Shown here one piece after another: positions 1 to 7,840 of a stretch of 43,451 bases of DNA. The notes below the pieces were generated by a model. The model worked only from the letters and a program-made list of their open reading frames with translations, ran no database searches and was not told where the DNA came from. This stretch comes from an uncultured Lachnospiraceae bacterium. Its GTDB lineage: Bacteria; Bacillota; Clostridia; Lachnospirales; Lachnospiraceae. Every line of letters starts with the position of its first letter. Position 1 is the stretch's first letter. A program made the translations under genes and the position numbers. The DNA lies in assembly GCA_902794825.1 (NCBI GenBank), contig CADBIU010000043.1, positions 1-43,451 of the forward strand, in the 5' to 3' direction.

Positions 1-1
1 A

Positions 2-1204
2 ATGTTAGAGATTAAAGGTAAGGTCAATACAGCCATATGCTATGCTTCCGTGATCGAAGAGGAAGCAATCGAGCAGATCCGCCGCATGTGCGACTATGAA
101 TTCACTGCGGGCAGCAGGATCCGCATCATGCCGGATGTGCACGCGGGTAAGGGCTGCACGATCGGTACGACCATGACCATTACGGATAAGGCAGTCCCCA
201 ATATTGTGGGAGTGGATATCGGATGCGGAATGTATACGGTTGACCTCGGAAAAACAGATATTGATTATAAGAAACTCGATGAAGCGGCCCACTTCATTCC
301 TTCCGGCATGAATGTGTGGGAAGGAAGACAGGAGCACTTTGACCTTGAGCAGCTTCGCTGCTACAGGGATCTCAACGATACGAAGCGCCTTGAGCGCAGC
401 CTGGGAACACTGGGGGGCGGAAACCATTTCATCGAGATCGATGAGTCAGCGGACGGAGAAAAGTATCTGGTCATCCACAGCGGAAGCCGCAATCTCGGAA
501 AACAGGTCGCTGAACTCTACCAGAAGCTGGCTGTTGAGCTGAGCAAAGGAAAAGAAGAATACTTCAAAAAGAGGGATGAGATCATTCGCGCTCTCAAGGA
601 GCAGGGCAGGAAAAAAGAGATCCAGGCAGCCCTGAAACAGATCAAGTGGGAGAGAAAAGAAAGCATGATCCCGGAGGATCTGTGCTTCCTCTACGGCTCT
701 TACCTGGAGGACTACCTGCACGATGTCGAAGTGTGCCAGCGCTTCGCGCGCAGAAACCGCGAGAAGATGGCGGAGATCCTGCTGGAGCGCACCGGTATCG
801 CGGCGGGGGAGGCGTTCCACACTATACACAATTACATCGATACGGAAGAGATGATCCTGCGCAAAGGGGCTATTGCAGCCCATGCGGGCGAGAAAGTGCT
901 GATCCCGATCAATATGAGGGATGGAAGCGTGCTGGCTGTCGGTAAAGGAAATGCGGAATGGAACTATTCCGCGCCTCACGGGGCCGGAAGGATCATGTCC
1001 CGAAAGGCCGCGAAAGACAGGCTCAGCCTGGAAGAATACCGTGAGACAATGAAAGGGATCTACACGACATCTGTAAATGAAGCCACCCTGGACGAGGCTC
1101 CGATGGCGTATAAATCCCTTGACGATATCATCGATGTGATACGCGACTCTGTCGACATCATTGATGTGATGAAACCTGTGTACAACTTTAAGGCCTCGGA
1201 ATGA
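2..1204 (+). CDS. rtcB: RNA-splicing ligase, RtcB family
   Basis: RtcB joins RNA 2',3'-cyclic phosphate or 3'-phosphate ends to 5'-OH ends in a GTP- and Mn2+-dependent reaction, acting in tRNA/RNA repair in the cytoplasm. The 400-residue product has the usual bacterial length and all family motifs: PDVHAGKG (44-51), VDIGCGM (71-77, with Asp72 and metal-binding Cys75), LGGGNHFIE (137-145), VIHSGSRNLG (157-166), HTIHN (273-277) and SAPHGAGR (323-330), whose His326 matches the guanylylated histidine. The ATG lies at the very edge of the window, so its ribosome binding site cannot be seen. It could start further upstream, but the N-terminus matches the family. The stop codon sits inside the loop of its own terminator. 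No archease or RtcA gene is adjacent. Family assignment is firm; its RNA substrate is unknown. Confidence 0.96.
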   Translation: MLEIKGKVNTAICYASVIEEEAIEQIRRMCDYEFTAGSRIRIMPDVHAGKGCTIGTTMTITDKAVPNIVGVDIGCGMYTVDLGKTDIDYKKLDEAAHFIPSGMNVWEGRQEHFDLEQLRCYRDLNDTKRLERSLGTLGGGNHFIEIDESADGEKYLVIHSGSRNLGKQVAELYQKLAVELSKGKEEYFKKRDEIIRALKEQGRKKEIQAALKQIKWERKESMIPEDLCFLYGSYLEDYLHDVEVCQRFARRNREKMAEILLERTGIAAGEAFHTIHNYIDTEEMILRKGAIAAHAGEKVLIPINMRDGSVLAVGKGNAEWNYSAPHGAGRIMSRKAAKDRLSLEEYRETMKGIYTTSVNEATLDEAPMAYKSLDDIIDVIRDSVDIIDVMKPVYNFKASE

Positions 1205-1215
1205 GGCCTTTTTTT
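1190..1215 (+). terminator. Intrinsic terminator of rtcB
   Basis: A perfect 8-bp stem, AAGGCCTC (1190-1197) with GAGGCCTT (1203-1210), has a 5-nt loop and runs into a T-tract. The rtcB stop codon lies at the loop/stem boundary, so the terminator overlaps the coding end. Confidence 0.85.
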
Positions 1216-1253
1216 GAGGTCAAAATGGTATGTGCACTGATGCCGCGTCTGCG

Positions 1254-1259
1254 TATAAT
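1254..1259 (+). promoter_or_regulatory. -10 element ahead of the ketopantoate-reductase-like gene
   Basis: A perfect TATAAT lies 50 nt upstream of the chosen start and just downstream of the rtcB terminator. The matching -35 position (1231-1236, TGTGCA) is poor, so this is a tentative promoter. Confidence 0.45.
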
Positions 1260-1308
1260 AGAGATATGGAACGCAGCTTAGAGTTTCATGGAAGAAAGGA
1301 GAGCAAGT

Positions 1309-2265
1309 TTGAAGATCCGGTCAGTCGCCGTCCTGGGAGCGGGCGCAGTTGGAGCCTATATACTATATGGTCTTTCTCAGACGAAAGACGTCGACTTCTG
1401 CGTGGTCGCAGACGGAGCGAGAAAAGAGCGCCTTGAGAGGGACGGAATCCTGATCGACGACAAGAAAGCGGTCAGAATATTCCGGCCTGCCGTCAGGACG
1501 CCTCAGGAGGCACGCGGCGCGGACCTTCTGCTTGTGGCGGTCAAGTATACTGCTCTGGATTCTGTTCTGGAGGATATCCGCACCATCGCGGCTCCCGGTA
1601 CGGTTGTCCTCTCTCTGCTCAACGGCATAGACTCCGAGGAGAAGATCGGAAAGGTCATTGATCCTTCGCAGATTGTTTATTCCCTGATGCGGGTGAGCTC
1701 CGAGCGCAGGACCCGGGAAGACGGCAGGAGTGTGATCACATTCGATCCGACGATCAAATGGGGCATTTATCTGGGCGAGAAGGGCATCCCTGTTAAGACG
1801 GAGCGCATCATGGCGATCGAGGAGCTGTTTGAAGGTACGGACTGCAGTGTCTACTTTGTGGAAGATATCGTCCAGGATCAGTGGGCAAAATATGCCTCCA
1901 ATATCTGCTACAACCTTCCCCAGGCTGTCCTTAACCTGCCTTTTGGCGCCTATTTTGACTCGGAACATGTTGCCTTTCTCAGAAAGAAGCTCTTTGATGA
2001 GGTATATCAGGTCGGTGCTGCGATGGGAATCGATGTCCTAAGCCCTGCCTTGGCATGGGACAGCTGCGCGAAGACCGCGAGATTTTCGACTCTGCAGGAC
2101 CTCGACGCCGGAAGGCACACGGAGATCGATATGTTTGCGGGCGTCCTGATGGAGAAAGCGCGGCAGGCCGGCGTCAGTGTTCCATACACGGAGTATACCT
2201 ACCATGCGATCAAAGCATTGGAGGAGAAAAACGACGGAAAATTTGCTTATCAGAAAGAGCAGTAA
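1309..2265 (+). CDS. Ketopantoate reductase (PanE/ApbA) family protein
   Basis: Members of this family reduce 2-dehydropantoate to pantoate with NADPH in coenzyme A synthesis, or reduce related 2-keto acids. The N-terminus holds the Rossmann motif VLGAGAVG (8-15). The C-terminal helical domain carries the family pattern WAKYASN, with the lysine that is catalytic in PanE, and later LQDLDAGRHTEID, the usual substrate-binding segment. I chose the TTG start at 1309 because AAAGGAG (1295-1301) lies about 7 nt before it and the Rossmann strand begins at once; the in-frame ATG at 1288 has no ribosome binding site. The product is 318 residues, normal for the family. No panB, panC or panD is nearby, so a specific role in pantothenate synthesis is not shown by context. 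Confidence 0.85.
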   Translation: MKIRSVAVLGAGAVGAYILYGLSQTKDVDFCVVADGARKERLERDGILIDDKKAVRIFRPAVRTPQEARGADLLLVAVKYTALDSVLEDIRTIAAPGTVVLSLLNGIDSEEKIGKVIDPSQIVYSLMRVSSERRTREDGRSVITFDPTIKWGIYLGEKGIPVKTERIMAIEELFEGTDCSVYFVEDIVQDQWAKYASNICYNLPQAVLNLPFGAYFDSEHVAFLRKKLFDEVYQVGAAMGIDVLSPALAWDSCAKTARFSTLQDLDAGRHTEIDMFAGVLMEKARQAGVSVPYTEYTYHAIKALEEKNDGKFAYQKEQ

Positions 2266-2304
2266 TTTGTATACATAATAAAAAAAGAGAAAAACTAAAA
2301 TATA

Positions 2305-2333
2305 TTGTGGTTTAGCGGATTATGTGATATAAC
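2305..2333 (+). promoter_or_regulatory. Promoter of the first GntR gene
   Basis: TTGTGG (2305-2310), a 17-nt spacer and TATAAC (2328-2333) preceded by an extended -10 TG (2325-2326). A second TATAAT stands at 2368-2373 without a good -35. The leader to the GntR start is about 70 nt. Confidence 0.5.
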
Positions 2334-2408
2334 TGCTTAATGGAAACTTTGGGGGAGAGTCTCAGTTTATAATGACAATTTTTTAACACAGTATGCGGGG
2401 TAGGTGTC

Positions 2409-3200
2409 GTGTCAAGTGAGGGAATGTTCAAGAAAATAAAGAACAAATCAGTCGTACAGACTGTTGTGGACAGTATTACAAAGGCAATCATCGCCGGGGA
2501 GCTCAAGCCCGGAGATAAGATCCCGACAGAACTGGAACTGGCTGAGAGCTTTGGAGTCGGAAGAAACTCGATCAGAGAGGCCATAAAGATTCTTGTATAT
2601 TACGGCATCCTTGAAATACGCAGAGCAGAGGGGACTTTCGTTTGCAACGGTTTTAATAAGATCATGATCGACCCCATGGTATATGGCGTCATGGTTTTAA
2701 TAAGATCATGATCGACCCCATGGTATATGGCGTCATCCTTCATCAGAGTCAGGATTATGTCAATCTGATGGAACTGAGGGAGATGATGGAAGTCGGAGTC
2801 ATGAGGCTTGCCATTGCCAAATACAATGAGGAAGACATTGAAAAACTCAAGGGGAAGCTTGATATCCTTAAAAAGGAGATCGGGAAGGGACCTGAGAATA
2901 TCGAGAACGTTTTTATTGCAGATAATGTTTTTCACGATACAGTCTCGGAACTCGGAAATGGGCCACAATCCGATCGTCGACAGGATCAACAATGTAGTCA
3001 GAGAGATGACCTACAAGATGCGCTATCGTTCTGTGCTGAACATGCTCGAATCCGGAAGAGGAGAGGAACTTTACGACGCGCATGAGACGATTTACAAGAA
3101 GATCCTGAACCGCGACCTCACAAATCTCAATGAGGACATCCGCAGGACATATTTCCCGGAAGAGGCGGATATGGACAACCCGGACGCGGAAGACCTTTAA
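2409..3200 (+). pseudogene. FadR-type GntR transcriptional regulator, broken by a 44-bp duplication and a 1-nt shift
   Basis: The N-terminal part is a typical GntR winged helix (ITKAIIAGELKPGDKIPTE, then GVGRNSIREA and the wing RRAEGTFV). The rest is an FCD-type helical effector domain (LMELREMMEVGVMRLA...). The reading frame breaks twice. A perfect 44-bp tandem duplication (2649-2736) shifts the frame and gives a stop at 2711. A single extra base near 2960-2963 then shifts it again; the third segment runs on to the stop at 3200. Removing one duplicate and one base restores a continuous protein of about 248 residues, normal for the family. Translation could start at GTG 2409 or ATG 2424. As sequenced, only a DNA-binding-domain fragment would be made. 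It probably regulated the adjacent sugar-phosphate genes (inference). Sequencing error is possible for the 1-nt shift. Confidence 0.85.
2649..2736 (+). repeat. Perfect 44-bp tandem duplication inside the GntR gene
   Basis: Positions 2649-2692 and 2693-2736 are identical, directly adjacent 44-mers. Since 44 is not a multiple of three, the second copy throws the gene out of frame; precise loss of one copy would restore it. Confidence 0.97.
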
Positions 3201-3238
3201 AGAAGATTATTTAGAACAATTTGAACAGAATACAAATT

Positions 3239-3284
3239 GCAGAACCCCCCCGCAAAGGATTATCGCCTTTGCGGGGGGTTCTGC
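3239..3284 (+). terminator. Strong GC-rich hairpin between the convergent GntR and transketolase genes
   Basis: Nineteen-base-pair arms with one bulged C, GCAGAAC7GCAAAGG (3239-3258) and CCTTTGCG6TTCTGC (3266-3284), enclose a 7-nt loop. The T-tract is poor (TTGAGG), so its strength as an intrinsic terminator is uncertain. Its place between two converging genes fits a bidirectional barrier. Confidence 0.65.
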
Positions 3285-3316
3285 TTGAGGGTATAGAAAC
3301 ACAGTATATCAGAATA

Positions 3317-3374
3317 AAAGCGCAGGATGCATATTATGGAATGAGCAAGGGAAACGCATAATTACCTGCGCTTT
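3317..3374. repeat. 10-bp inverted repeat in the intergenic space
   Basis: AAAGCGCAGG (3317-3326) and CCTGCGCTTT (3365-3374) are perfect inverted copies 38 nt apart, flanked by TTTTATT on the minus strand and AATCTGTTTTT on the plus strand. It may be a weak bidirectional terminator for the truncated transketolase gene. A smaller hairpin, CCGGG-GTGA-CCCGG, follows at 3390-3403. Confidence 0.5.
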
Positions 3375-3417
3375 AATCTGTTTTTGCAACCGGGGTGACC
3401 CGGAAATACTGCCTTTG

Positions 3418-4197
3418 TTACTGAAGAACTTCTGCAGTCGCGACAATATTCTCGACAGTGATGATCTTGCCGATCTTGTCGATGCAATCCTTTACGCAGT
3501 CAACATCGAGAGGCTTAACAGTGTGCATATCGACGACGCGCGCGTCGATGCCCTTCTTAGCCAGTTCCTCGGCAGCGGTGATCGCAAGGCGGACAGTGTC
3601 GCCGTTAGCGATGATCGCGACATCCTTGCCGTCCCTGATCATATGAGCCTTGCCGATCTCGAAAGGCGTGGAATCATCATAGATCACCGGGATAGCGTCT
3701 CTTGTAAAGCGCAGATAAACGGGTCCGTCATAAGCTGCGGCAGCTGCCACGAGCTTTCTTGCGGAATAGTAGTCAGCGGGCATGATCACGGTCATGTTCG
3801 GGATGGTACGAAGAACGCCCAGGTCCTCTACGCACTGGTGAGAAGCGCCGTCGTTAGCGGGTGTAAGTCCGCCGTGAGAGCAGGCAATCTTGACATTCAG
3901 CTTCGGATAGCAGATTTCCTGACGGATCATCTCGAGCATTCTCTCGGAACCGAATACCGCGTAAGTTACTACGAAAGGAATCTTTCCGCAGGTTGCCATA
4001 CCGGCTGCTACGCCTGCGCCGTTCTGCTCAGCGATACCGACGTTATAATACTGCTCGGGAAGAGCCTTTCTGAAAGCCTGGGTCTTGCAGGACTTACCGA
4101 TATCGATATCTACGACACAAATATTCTTATTGGCTTTTCCAAGCTCAACGATCTCATCTCCAAAACCTTCTCTGGTTGCTTTTAATTGATCGCTCAT
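3418..4197 (-). pseudogene. Transketolase C-terminal subunit, 3'-truncated
   Basis: In split transketolases this subunit carries the pyrimidine-binding and C-terminal domains and pairs with a separate N-terminal TPP-binding subunit to move two-carbon units between sugar phosphates. The ATG at 4197 follows GGAGG at about 6 nt and gives MSDQLKATREG, the normal start. The conserved VGIAEQN motif with catalytic Glu57, the ERMLEMIRQ stretch and the SHGGLTPANDGASHQ segment are intact. The protein ends after 259 residues at ITVENIVATAEVLQ, whereas family members run to about 310: the glycine-rich segment after ITVE and the last 40-50 residues are missing. No N-terminal subunit gene lies upstream on the minus strand, where the divergent dehydrogenase begins instead. 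It is probably non-functional, or rearranged or misassembled at the 3' end. Confidence 0.8.
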
Positions 4198-4346
4198 AGT
4201 TATCCTCCATAGCAGCGAGATCCGCACTCCTCTTGAGAGCGGCATCGCGGCTCTGAAGGTATCCCTTGCGGCTCTTAAGTCCGACAAGGAGAAGGTTGTT
4301 GTTACACTTTGATCTGGTAAGCCTTGCCTGTCATCATCGTCAGATG

Positions 4347-4375
4347 TGTTATAATGCGTTTTGACCGATGATCAA
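4347..4375. promoter_or_regulatory. Overlapping divergent promoters
   Basis: On the plus strand an extended -10, TGTTATAAT (4347-4355), serves the dehydrogenase gene; no good -35 is seen at 17 nt. On the minus strand TTGATC (4375-4370) with a 16-nt spacer and TATAAC (4353-4348) could serve the transketolase fragment. The two -10 elements share bases, so the genes may be expressed in competition. Confidence 0.55.
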
Positions 4376-4407
4376 TATCGCAGTGCGAGCGATCGTGCTG
4401 CGATATT
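4374..4407 (+). promoter_or_regulatory. Inverted repeat in the dehydrogenase leader
   Basis: AATATCGCAG (4374-4383) and CTGCGATATT (4398-4407) are perfect inverted copies with a 14-nt gap, placed between the -10 element and the ribosome binding site (AAAGGAGG, about 4415-4422). It is either an operator for a dimeric regulator such as the nearby GntR proteins or an RNA hairpin; the sequence cannot decide. Confidence 0.6.
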
Positions 4408-4426
4408 TTGTTAAAAAGGAGGACTT

Positions 4427-5392
4427 ATGAAAATAGTTGTACTTGATGGTTATACAGAGAATCCCGGTGACCTGAGCTGGAAAGGAATGGAAGCTTTTGG
4501 CGAAGTAACGGTTTATGACAGAGTCTCTTATGTGGATTCACCCGTGATCGCGGAGAAACTGGGCGACGCCGAGGTGGCCGTTGTCAATAAGACCCCGATC
4601 ACGAAGGCAACAATGGACGCCTGCCCGAACCTGAAGGCGGTCGCTGTTTTGGCTACCGGATATAATGTCGTCGACACTGCCTATGCAAAGGAAAAGGGCA
4701 TTGTTGTGATGAATGTCCCTACTTACGGAACACAGATCGTGGGACAGTACGCGGTGGGACTCCTTCTGGAGATCTGCGCGCACTACGGACATCACGACAA
4801 GACTGTCAAGGAAGGCCGCTGGCAGAACAACATTGACTGGTGCTACTGGGACTATCCGATGATCGAGCTCGCGGGAAAGACCGTCGGCGTGATCGGACTT
4901 GGACGGATCGGCCAGACATCGGCCAAAATATTGGGCGCGCTGGGTATGCGTGTCATTGCCTATGACAGTTTCCAAAGTGAAGCGGGCGCAAAACTAGCGG
5001 AATATGTGGACCTCGATACTTTGTTTGCGCAGTCGGATGTAATCTTCCTTCACTGCCCGCTTTTCCCGTCCACAGAGGGAATGATCAATAAGGACAGCAT
5101 TGCGAAGATGAAAGATGGCGTGATCCTTATCAACAACAGCCGCGGACAGCTCGTGGTCGAGCAGGACCTGGCCGACGCCCTTAACAGCGGCAAGGTATTT
5201 GCCGCAGCTCTGGACGTCGTGTCAACAGAGCCGATCAAGGCGGACAACCCGCTCCTGACGGCGAAGAACTGCCTGATCACGCCGCACATTTCATGGGCGG
5301 CCAAAGAGGCGCGTCAGAGGATCATGGACATTACAGTAGATAATATAAGATCTTATGTGGAGGGTGACCCGAAGAATGTCGTCAACAGATGA
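4427..5392 (+). CDS. D-2-hydroxyacid dehydrogenase, glycerate dehydrogenase/hydroxypyruvate reductase-like
   Basis: The enzyme should interconvert a 2-keto acid and its D-2-hydroxy acid with NAD(H); hydroxypyruvate/glycerate is the closest family guess. The 321 residues show the family order: N-terminal half of the catalytic domain, Rossmann motif GLGRIG (157-162) with Asp180 at the end of strand 2 favouring NADH, catalytic Arg239 (NNSRGQLV), Glu268 (STEPI) and His287 (TPHISW). An AAAGGAGG site precedes the ATG by about 5 nt. It heads a plus-strand run that continues through gntR', pfkA', rpiB and rpe, and diverges from the transketolase fragment, which suggests a role in pentose or glycerate catabolism. 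Substrate is not proven. Confidence 0.88.
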   Translation: MKIVVLDGYTENPGDLSWKGMEAFGEVTVYDRVSYVDSPVIAEKLGDAEVAVVNKTPITKATMDACPNLKAVAVLATGYNVVDTAYAKEKGIVVMNVPTYGTQIVGQYAVGLLLEICAHYGHHDKTVKEGRWQNNIDWCYWDYPMIELAGKTVGVIGLGRIGQTSAKILGALGMRVIAYDSFQSEAGAKLAEYVDLDTLFAQSDVIFLHCPLFPSTEGMINKDSIAKMKDGVILINNSRGQLVVEQDLADALNSGKVFAAALDVVSTEPIKADNPLLTAKNCLITPHISWAAKEARQRIMDITVDNIRSYVEGDPKNVVNR

Positions 5393-5495
5393 GAGTCTGC
5401 TTGCGGGAGGGGGAGAGAGTAGTCTCGCAGACAGAATTCATGCAGAAGACGGGGTAACAAAAACGATTAATGAAGAAAAATGCGGGGAGGAACTT

Positions 5496-5648
5496 ATGAT
5501 TCAGCTCAAGAGAATCAAAAGCGAATCTGTCGTACAACAGATAATAGACAGTCTTGTCGAGGCGATGATACGCAAGGAACTTAAGCCCGGAGACCAGATC
5601 CCTACAGAAATGGAACTTGCGGAAAGAACGGGATCGACGCATTGGTGA
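5496..5648 (+). pseudogene. GntR regulator N-terminal fragment, joined to a pfkA fragment
   Basis: A GGGAGG ribosome binding site about 6 nt before the ATG and the start MIQLKRIKSESVVQQIIDSL, followed by ELKPGDQIPTEMELAER, match a GntR winged helix and resemble the first GntR gene. Homology stops after about 44 residues, before the recognition helix; the reading frame then runs into phosphofructokinase DNA and stops at TGA 5646-5648. The effector domain is missing entirely. The join lies between about 5615 and 5632. Either a deletion removed the rest of gntR and the start of pfkA, or the contig is misjoined here. Confidence 0.85.
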
Positions 5649-6325
5649 TCGCCGGCGGCGACGGGTCCTTTAAAGGTGCCCAGAAGCTTGCTCATAAGGG
5701 GATGAATGTGATCGGTATTCCATGCACGATCGACGGCGACATCTCCTGCAGCGACTATACCATCGGTTTTGACACGGCAGTGAATACCGCTATGCGGGCT
5801 ATAGACAATATCCGCGATACAGCTTCCTCACACGAGAAGTGCAGTATGATCGAGGTAATGGGCAGGAATGCAGGCTACATCGCACTATGGTGCGGTATTG
5901 CCAACGGCGCTGAGTCGGTTGTCATTCCGGAGACTTACGACTATAATGAAGTCAAGATCATGAAGACCATTGCCAAGCATCGTGAGAACGGCAAGAAGAA
6001 CAATATCATCATCAATGCGGAAGGCGTGGGAGACACCAGCAAGATGGCCAAGCGCATTCAGGCGATCAGCGGAATCCATGTCCGCGCGACGATCCTGAGC
6101 TATATCCAGAGAGGCGGAACGCCTACCTGCCGCGACAGAGTATACGCTTCTGTCATGGGCGCGAAGGCGGTCGACCTCTTGTGCGAAGGAAAGTCCAACC
6201 GGATCGTGGCTTACAAGAACGGAAACTTCGTAGATTACGATGTGGACGAGGCGCTGAGCATGAAGGGCGGAATGACCGAGGGCCTGAAGTATATGTATGA
6301 GATCCTTGAAGATCTTTCGGTCTGA
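5630..6325 (+). pseudogene. pfkA: ATP-dependent 6-phosphofructokinase, N-terminally truncated
   Basis: From GIDALVIAGGDGSFKGAQ onward this matches the PfkA family (fructose 6-phosphate + ATP to fructose 1,6-bisphosphate), including GGDGS, TIDGDISCSDYTIGFDTAV, TASSHEKCSMIEVMGRNAGY and RGGTPTCRDRV, and it runs to a normal C-terminus. About 90 residues at the front are missing, including the glycine-rich SGGDxxG ATP-binding loop, and no ribosome binding site or credible start codon is present. The effector/active-site stretch reads PCTIDGD where ATP-type enzymes usually have PGTIDND, although the aspartates are kept. A second, intact phosphofructokinase gene lies at 36.6 kb. It is almost certainly non-functional as sequenced. 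Confidence 0.85.
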
Positions 6326-6432
6326 CGATCTGTACGGAAAACATCATAGAGCAAATTCAGTGTGCAGAAGGCGGCTGAAACACTGGGACAGCGACACATC
6401 GATGGAAAAAGACAGCTGCCGGGAGGTTAATA

Positions 6433-6903
6433 ATGAAAATAGGATTTGGAAGTGACCACGCTGCGATCGAACTCAAGTCAGTTCTTTTCGAGCACTTGAA
6501 ATCTAAGGGCTATGAGTGTGTAGATTTTGGTGCATACAGCCCTGACCAGAAGGTGGATTATCCCATCGCGGGCAGGAAAGTAGCTGAGGCGATCCGCCGC
6601 GGCGACATTGACAAGGGAGTTCTGGTGTGCGGCACCGGCGTAGGCATTTCTCTTGCGGCCAACAAGGTCCCCGGCATCCGCGCGGGCGTCTGCTCGGACT
6701 GCTTTACGGCCAAGATGGTCAAGGAGCACAACCACTGCCAGATCATCGCCATGGGACAGCGCGTCGTAGGCACAGAACTGGCCAAGATGATCGTTGACAA
6801 TTTCTTTGAAGCGGAAGAACTGGGCGGCCGTCACGCCAACAGAGTCGATATGATCACACAGATCGAGAGAGACTACGGATACGCTGACGCTCCGATCAAG
6901 TGA
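6433..6903 (+). CDS. rpiB: Ribose-5-phosphate isomerase B (RpiB/LacAB family)
   Basis: RpiB interconverts ribose 5-phosphate and ribulose 5-phosphate in the non-oxidative pentose phosphate pathway. The 156-residue product has the family start GFGSDHAAIELK, the catalytic loop VLVCGTGVGISLAANK containing the active-site cysteine, the segment RAGVCSDCFTAKMVKEHN and the substrate-binding GQRVVG. The length is typical. A GGGAGG site precedes the ATG. It lies 107 nt after the pfkA remnant and 58 nt before rpe, so rpiB-rpe read as one unit. Some RpiB-like enzymes act on other sugar phosphates such as allose 6-phosphate, but the neighbouring rpe favours ribose 5-phosphate. Confidence 0.93.
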   Translation: MKIGFGSDHAAIELKSVLFEHLKSKGYECVDFGAYSPDQKVDYPIAGRKVAEAIRRGDIDKGVLVCGTGVGISLAANKVPGIRAGVCSDCFTAKMVKEHNHCQIIAMGQRVVGTELAKMIVDNFFEAEELGGRHANRVDMITQIERDYGYADAPIK

Positions 6904-6961
6904 CGCTGCATTGAGTAATATTCGGATATTTGTGCCAAGTGGAGAAGAGAAAGGAAGACAG

Positions 6962-7666
6962 ATGAATATTTTAGCTCCCTCTATACTGTCGGCGGATTTC
7001 GGCAGGCTTAAACAGCAGCTCGACGCGGTGAAGGAAGGCGGTGCCAAGTGGGTCCATTTCGATGTTATGGACGGCCACTTCGTGCCGGAGATCTCATTCG
7101 GAGAGCCGGTGATGCGCAGCGTATGTGCGATCTCGGATCTGTTTGTAGACGCGCATCTGATGGTGTATAACCCTGCGGACCATGTTGAGGCGGTCGCAAA
7201 GGCAGGCGCGCAGATGCTCACCTTTCACTATGAGGTGATGCCCGGCGGCGCTTTCGCGTACGGAGGGATCAACGATCCCGACATGGCTGTCGAGGAAGCT
7301 GCCCGTCTCATAGGCAAGATACATGAAGCCGGCATGCAGGCGGGAATTTCCATTAAGCCCAAGACCTCCTGGGAGGTCTTAAAGCCCCTCATCCCGCTCG
7401 TTGACCTGGTGTTGGTCATGTCGGTGGAACCCGGATTCGGCGGTCAGGCATTTATCCCCGAGTCTCTGGACCGCATCCGCGCGATCCGCGAGGAAGCTGA
7501 CAGGATCAATCCTATGCTCCGCATCGAGGTAGACGGCGGCATTAAGGTAAACAATGTCAAAACAGTGCTGGACGCCGGCGCTGACACGATCGTCGCAGGC
7601 AGCGCTGTCCTTGGCGGCGACGACGCGATGGAGAAAGCCCGCGCGTTTATGGAGATTCTGGCATAG
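6962..7666 (+). CDS. rpe: Ribulose-phosphate 3-epimerase
   Basis: Rpe interconverts ribulose 5-phosphate and xylulose 5-phosphate with a bound metal. The start at 6962 is chosen because AAGGAAG lies about 6 nt before it and MNILAPSILSADFG is the family N-terminus; the in-frame upstream start has no such site. Motifs are HFDVMDGHFVP, DAHLMV, the catalytic-loop VEPGFGGQAF, EVDGGI and AGSAVLG. The product is 234 residues, slightly longer than the usual 215-225 because of an insertion after TFHYEV (MPGGAFAYGGINDPD). The gene is the last of the sugar-phosphate run and is followed by a strong terminator. Confidence 0.95.
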   Translation: MNILAPSILSADFGRLKQQLDAVKEGGAKWVHFDVMDGHFVPEISFGEPVMRSVCAISDLFVDAHLMVYNPADHVEAVAKAGAQMLTFHYEVMPGGAFAYGGINDPDMAVEEAARLIGKIHEAGMQAGISIKPKTSWEVLKPLIPLVDLVLVMSVEPGFGGQAFIPESLDRIRAIREEADRINPMLRIEVDGGIKVNNVKTVLDAGADTIVAGSAVLGGDDAMEKARAFMEILA

Positions 7667-7710
7667 ACAAAAACGGAGGCCTTTCCTCCTGTAAGTTGAC
7701 AAAAGTACGT

Positions 7711-7762
7711 GGCCGGAACATCTGATTTTTCAAATGATCAGATGTTCCGGCCGATCTTTTTT
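7711..7762 (+). terminator. Intrinsic terminator of the rpiB-rpe run
   Basis: A perfect 16-bp stem, GGCCGGAACATCTGAT (7711-7726) with its complement at 7737-7752, has a 10-nt loop and is followed by GATC and six T. Confidence 0.92.
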
Positions 7763-7766
7763 GTCC

Positions 7767-7772
7767 TATAAT
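7767..7772 (+). promoter_or_regulatory. -10 element for the PHP phosphatase gene
   Basis: TATAAT stands immediately after the preceding terminator's T-tract and 69 nt before the start codon. The -35 position falls in the terminator stem and matches poorly. Confidence 0.4.
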
Positions 7773-7840
7773 AGAGGAACAGAGAGCCCGGAGACTATAC
7801 ATGAAAAATCCCGTGTGATCCGGACGGAGGATTCTACACT

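Noticed and set aside
3415-4185. Long plus-strand open frame opposite the transketolase gene
   Set aside because: It is the antisense shadow of a clearly conserved gene and shows no family motif or ribosome binding site.
4198-4330. Tail of a transketolase N-terminal subunit gene upstream on the minus strand
   Set aside because: A frame ending ...KSRKGYLQSRDAALKRSADLAAMEDN exists, but it does not match the subunit as I know it and lies over the divergent promoter region.
5642-6325. A functional short phosphofructokinase starting at TTG 5642
   Set aside because: There is no ribosome binding site, and the ATP-binding N-terminal third is missing.
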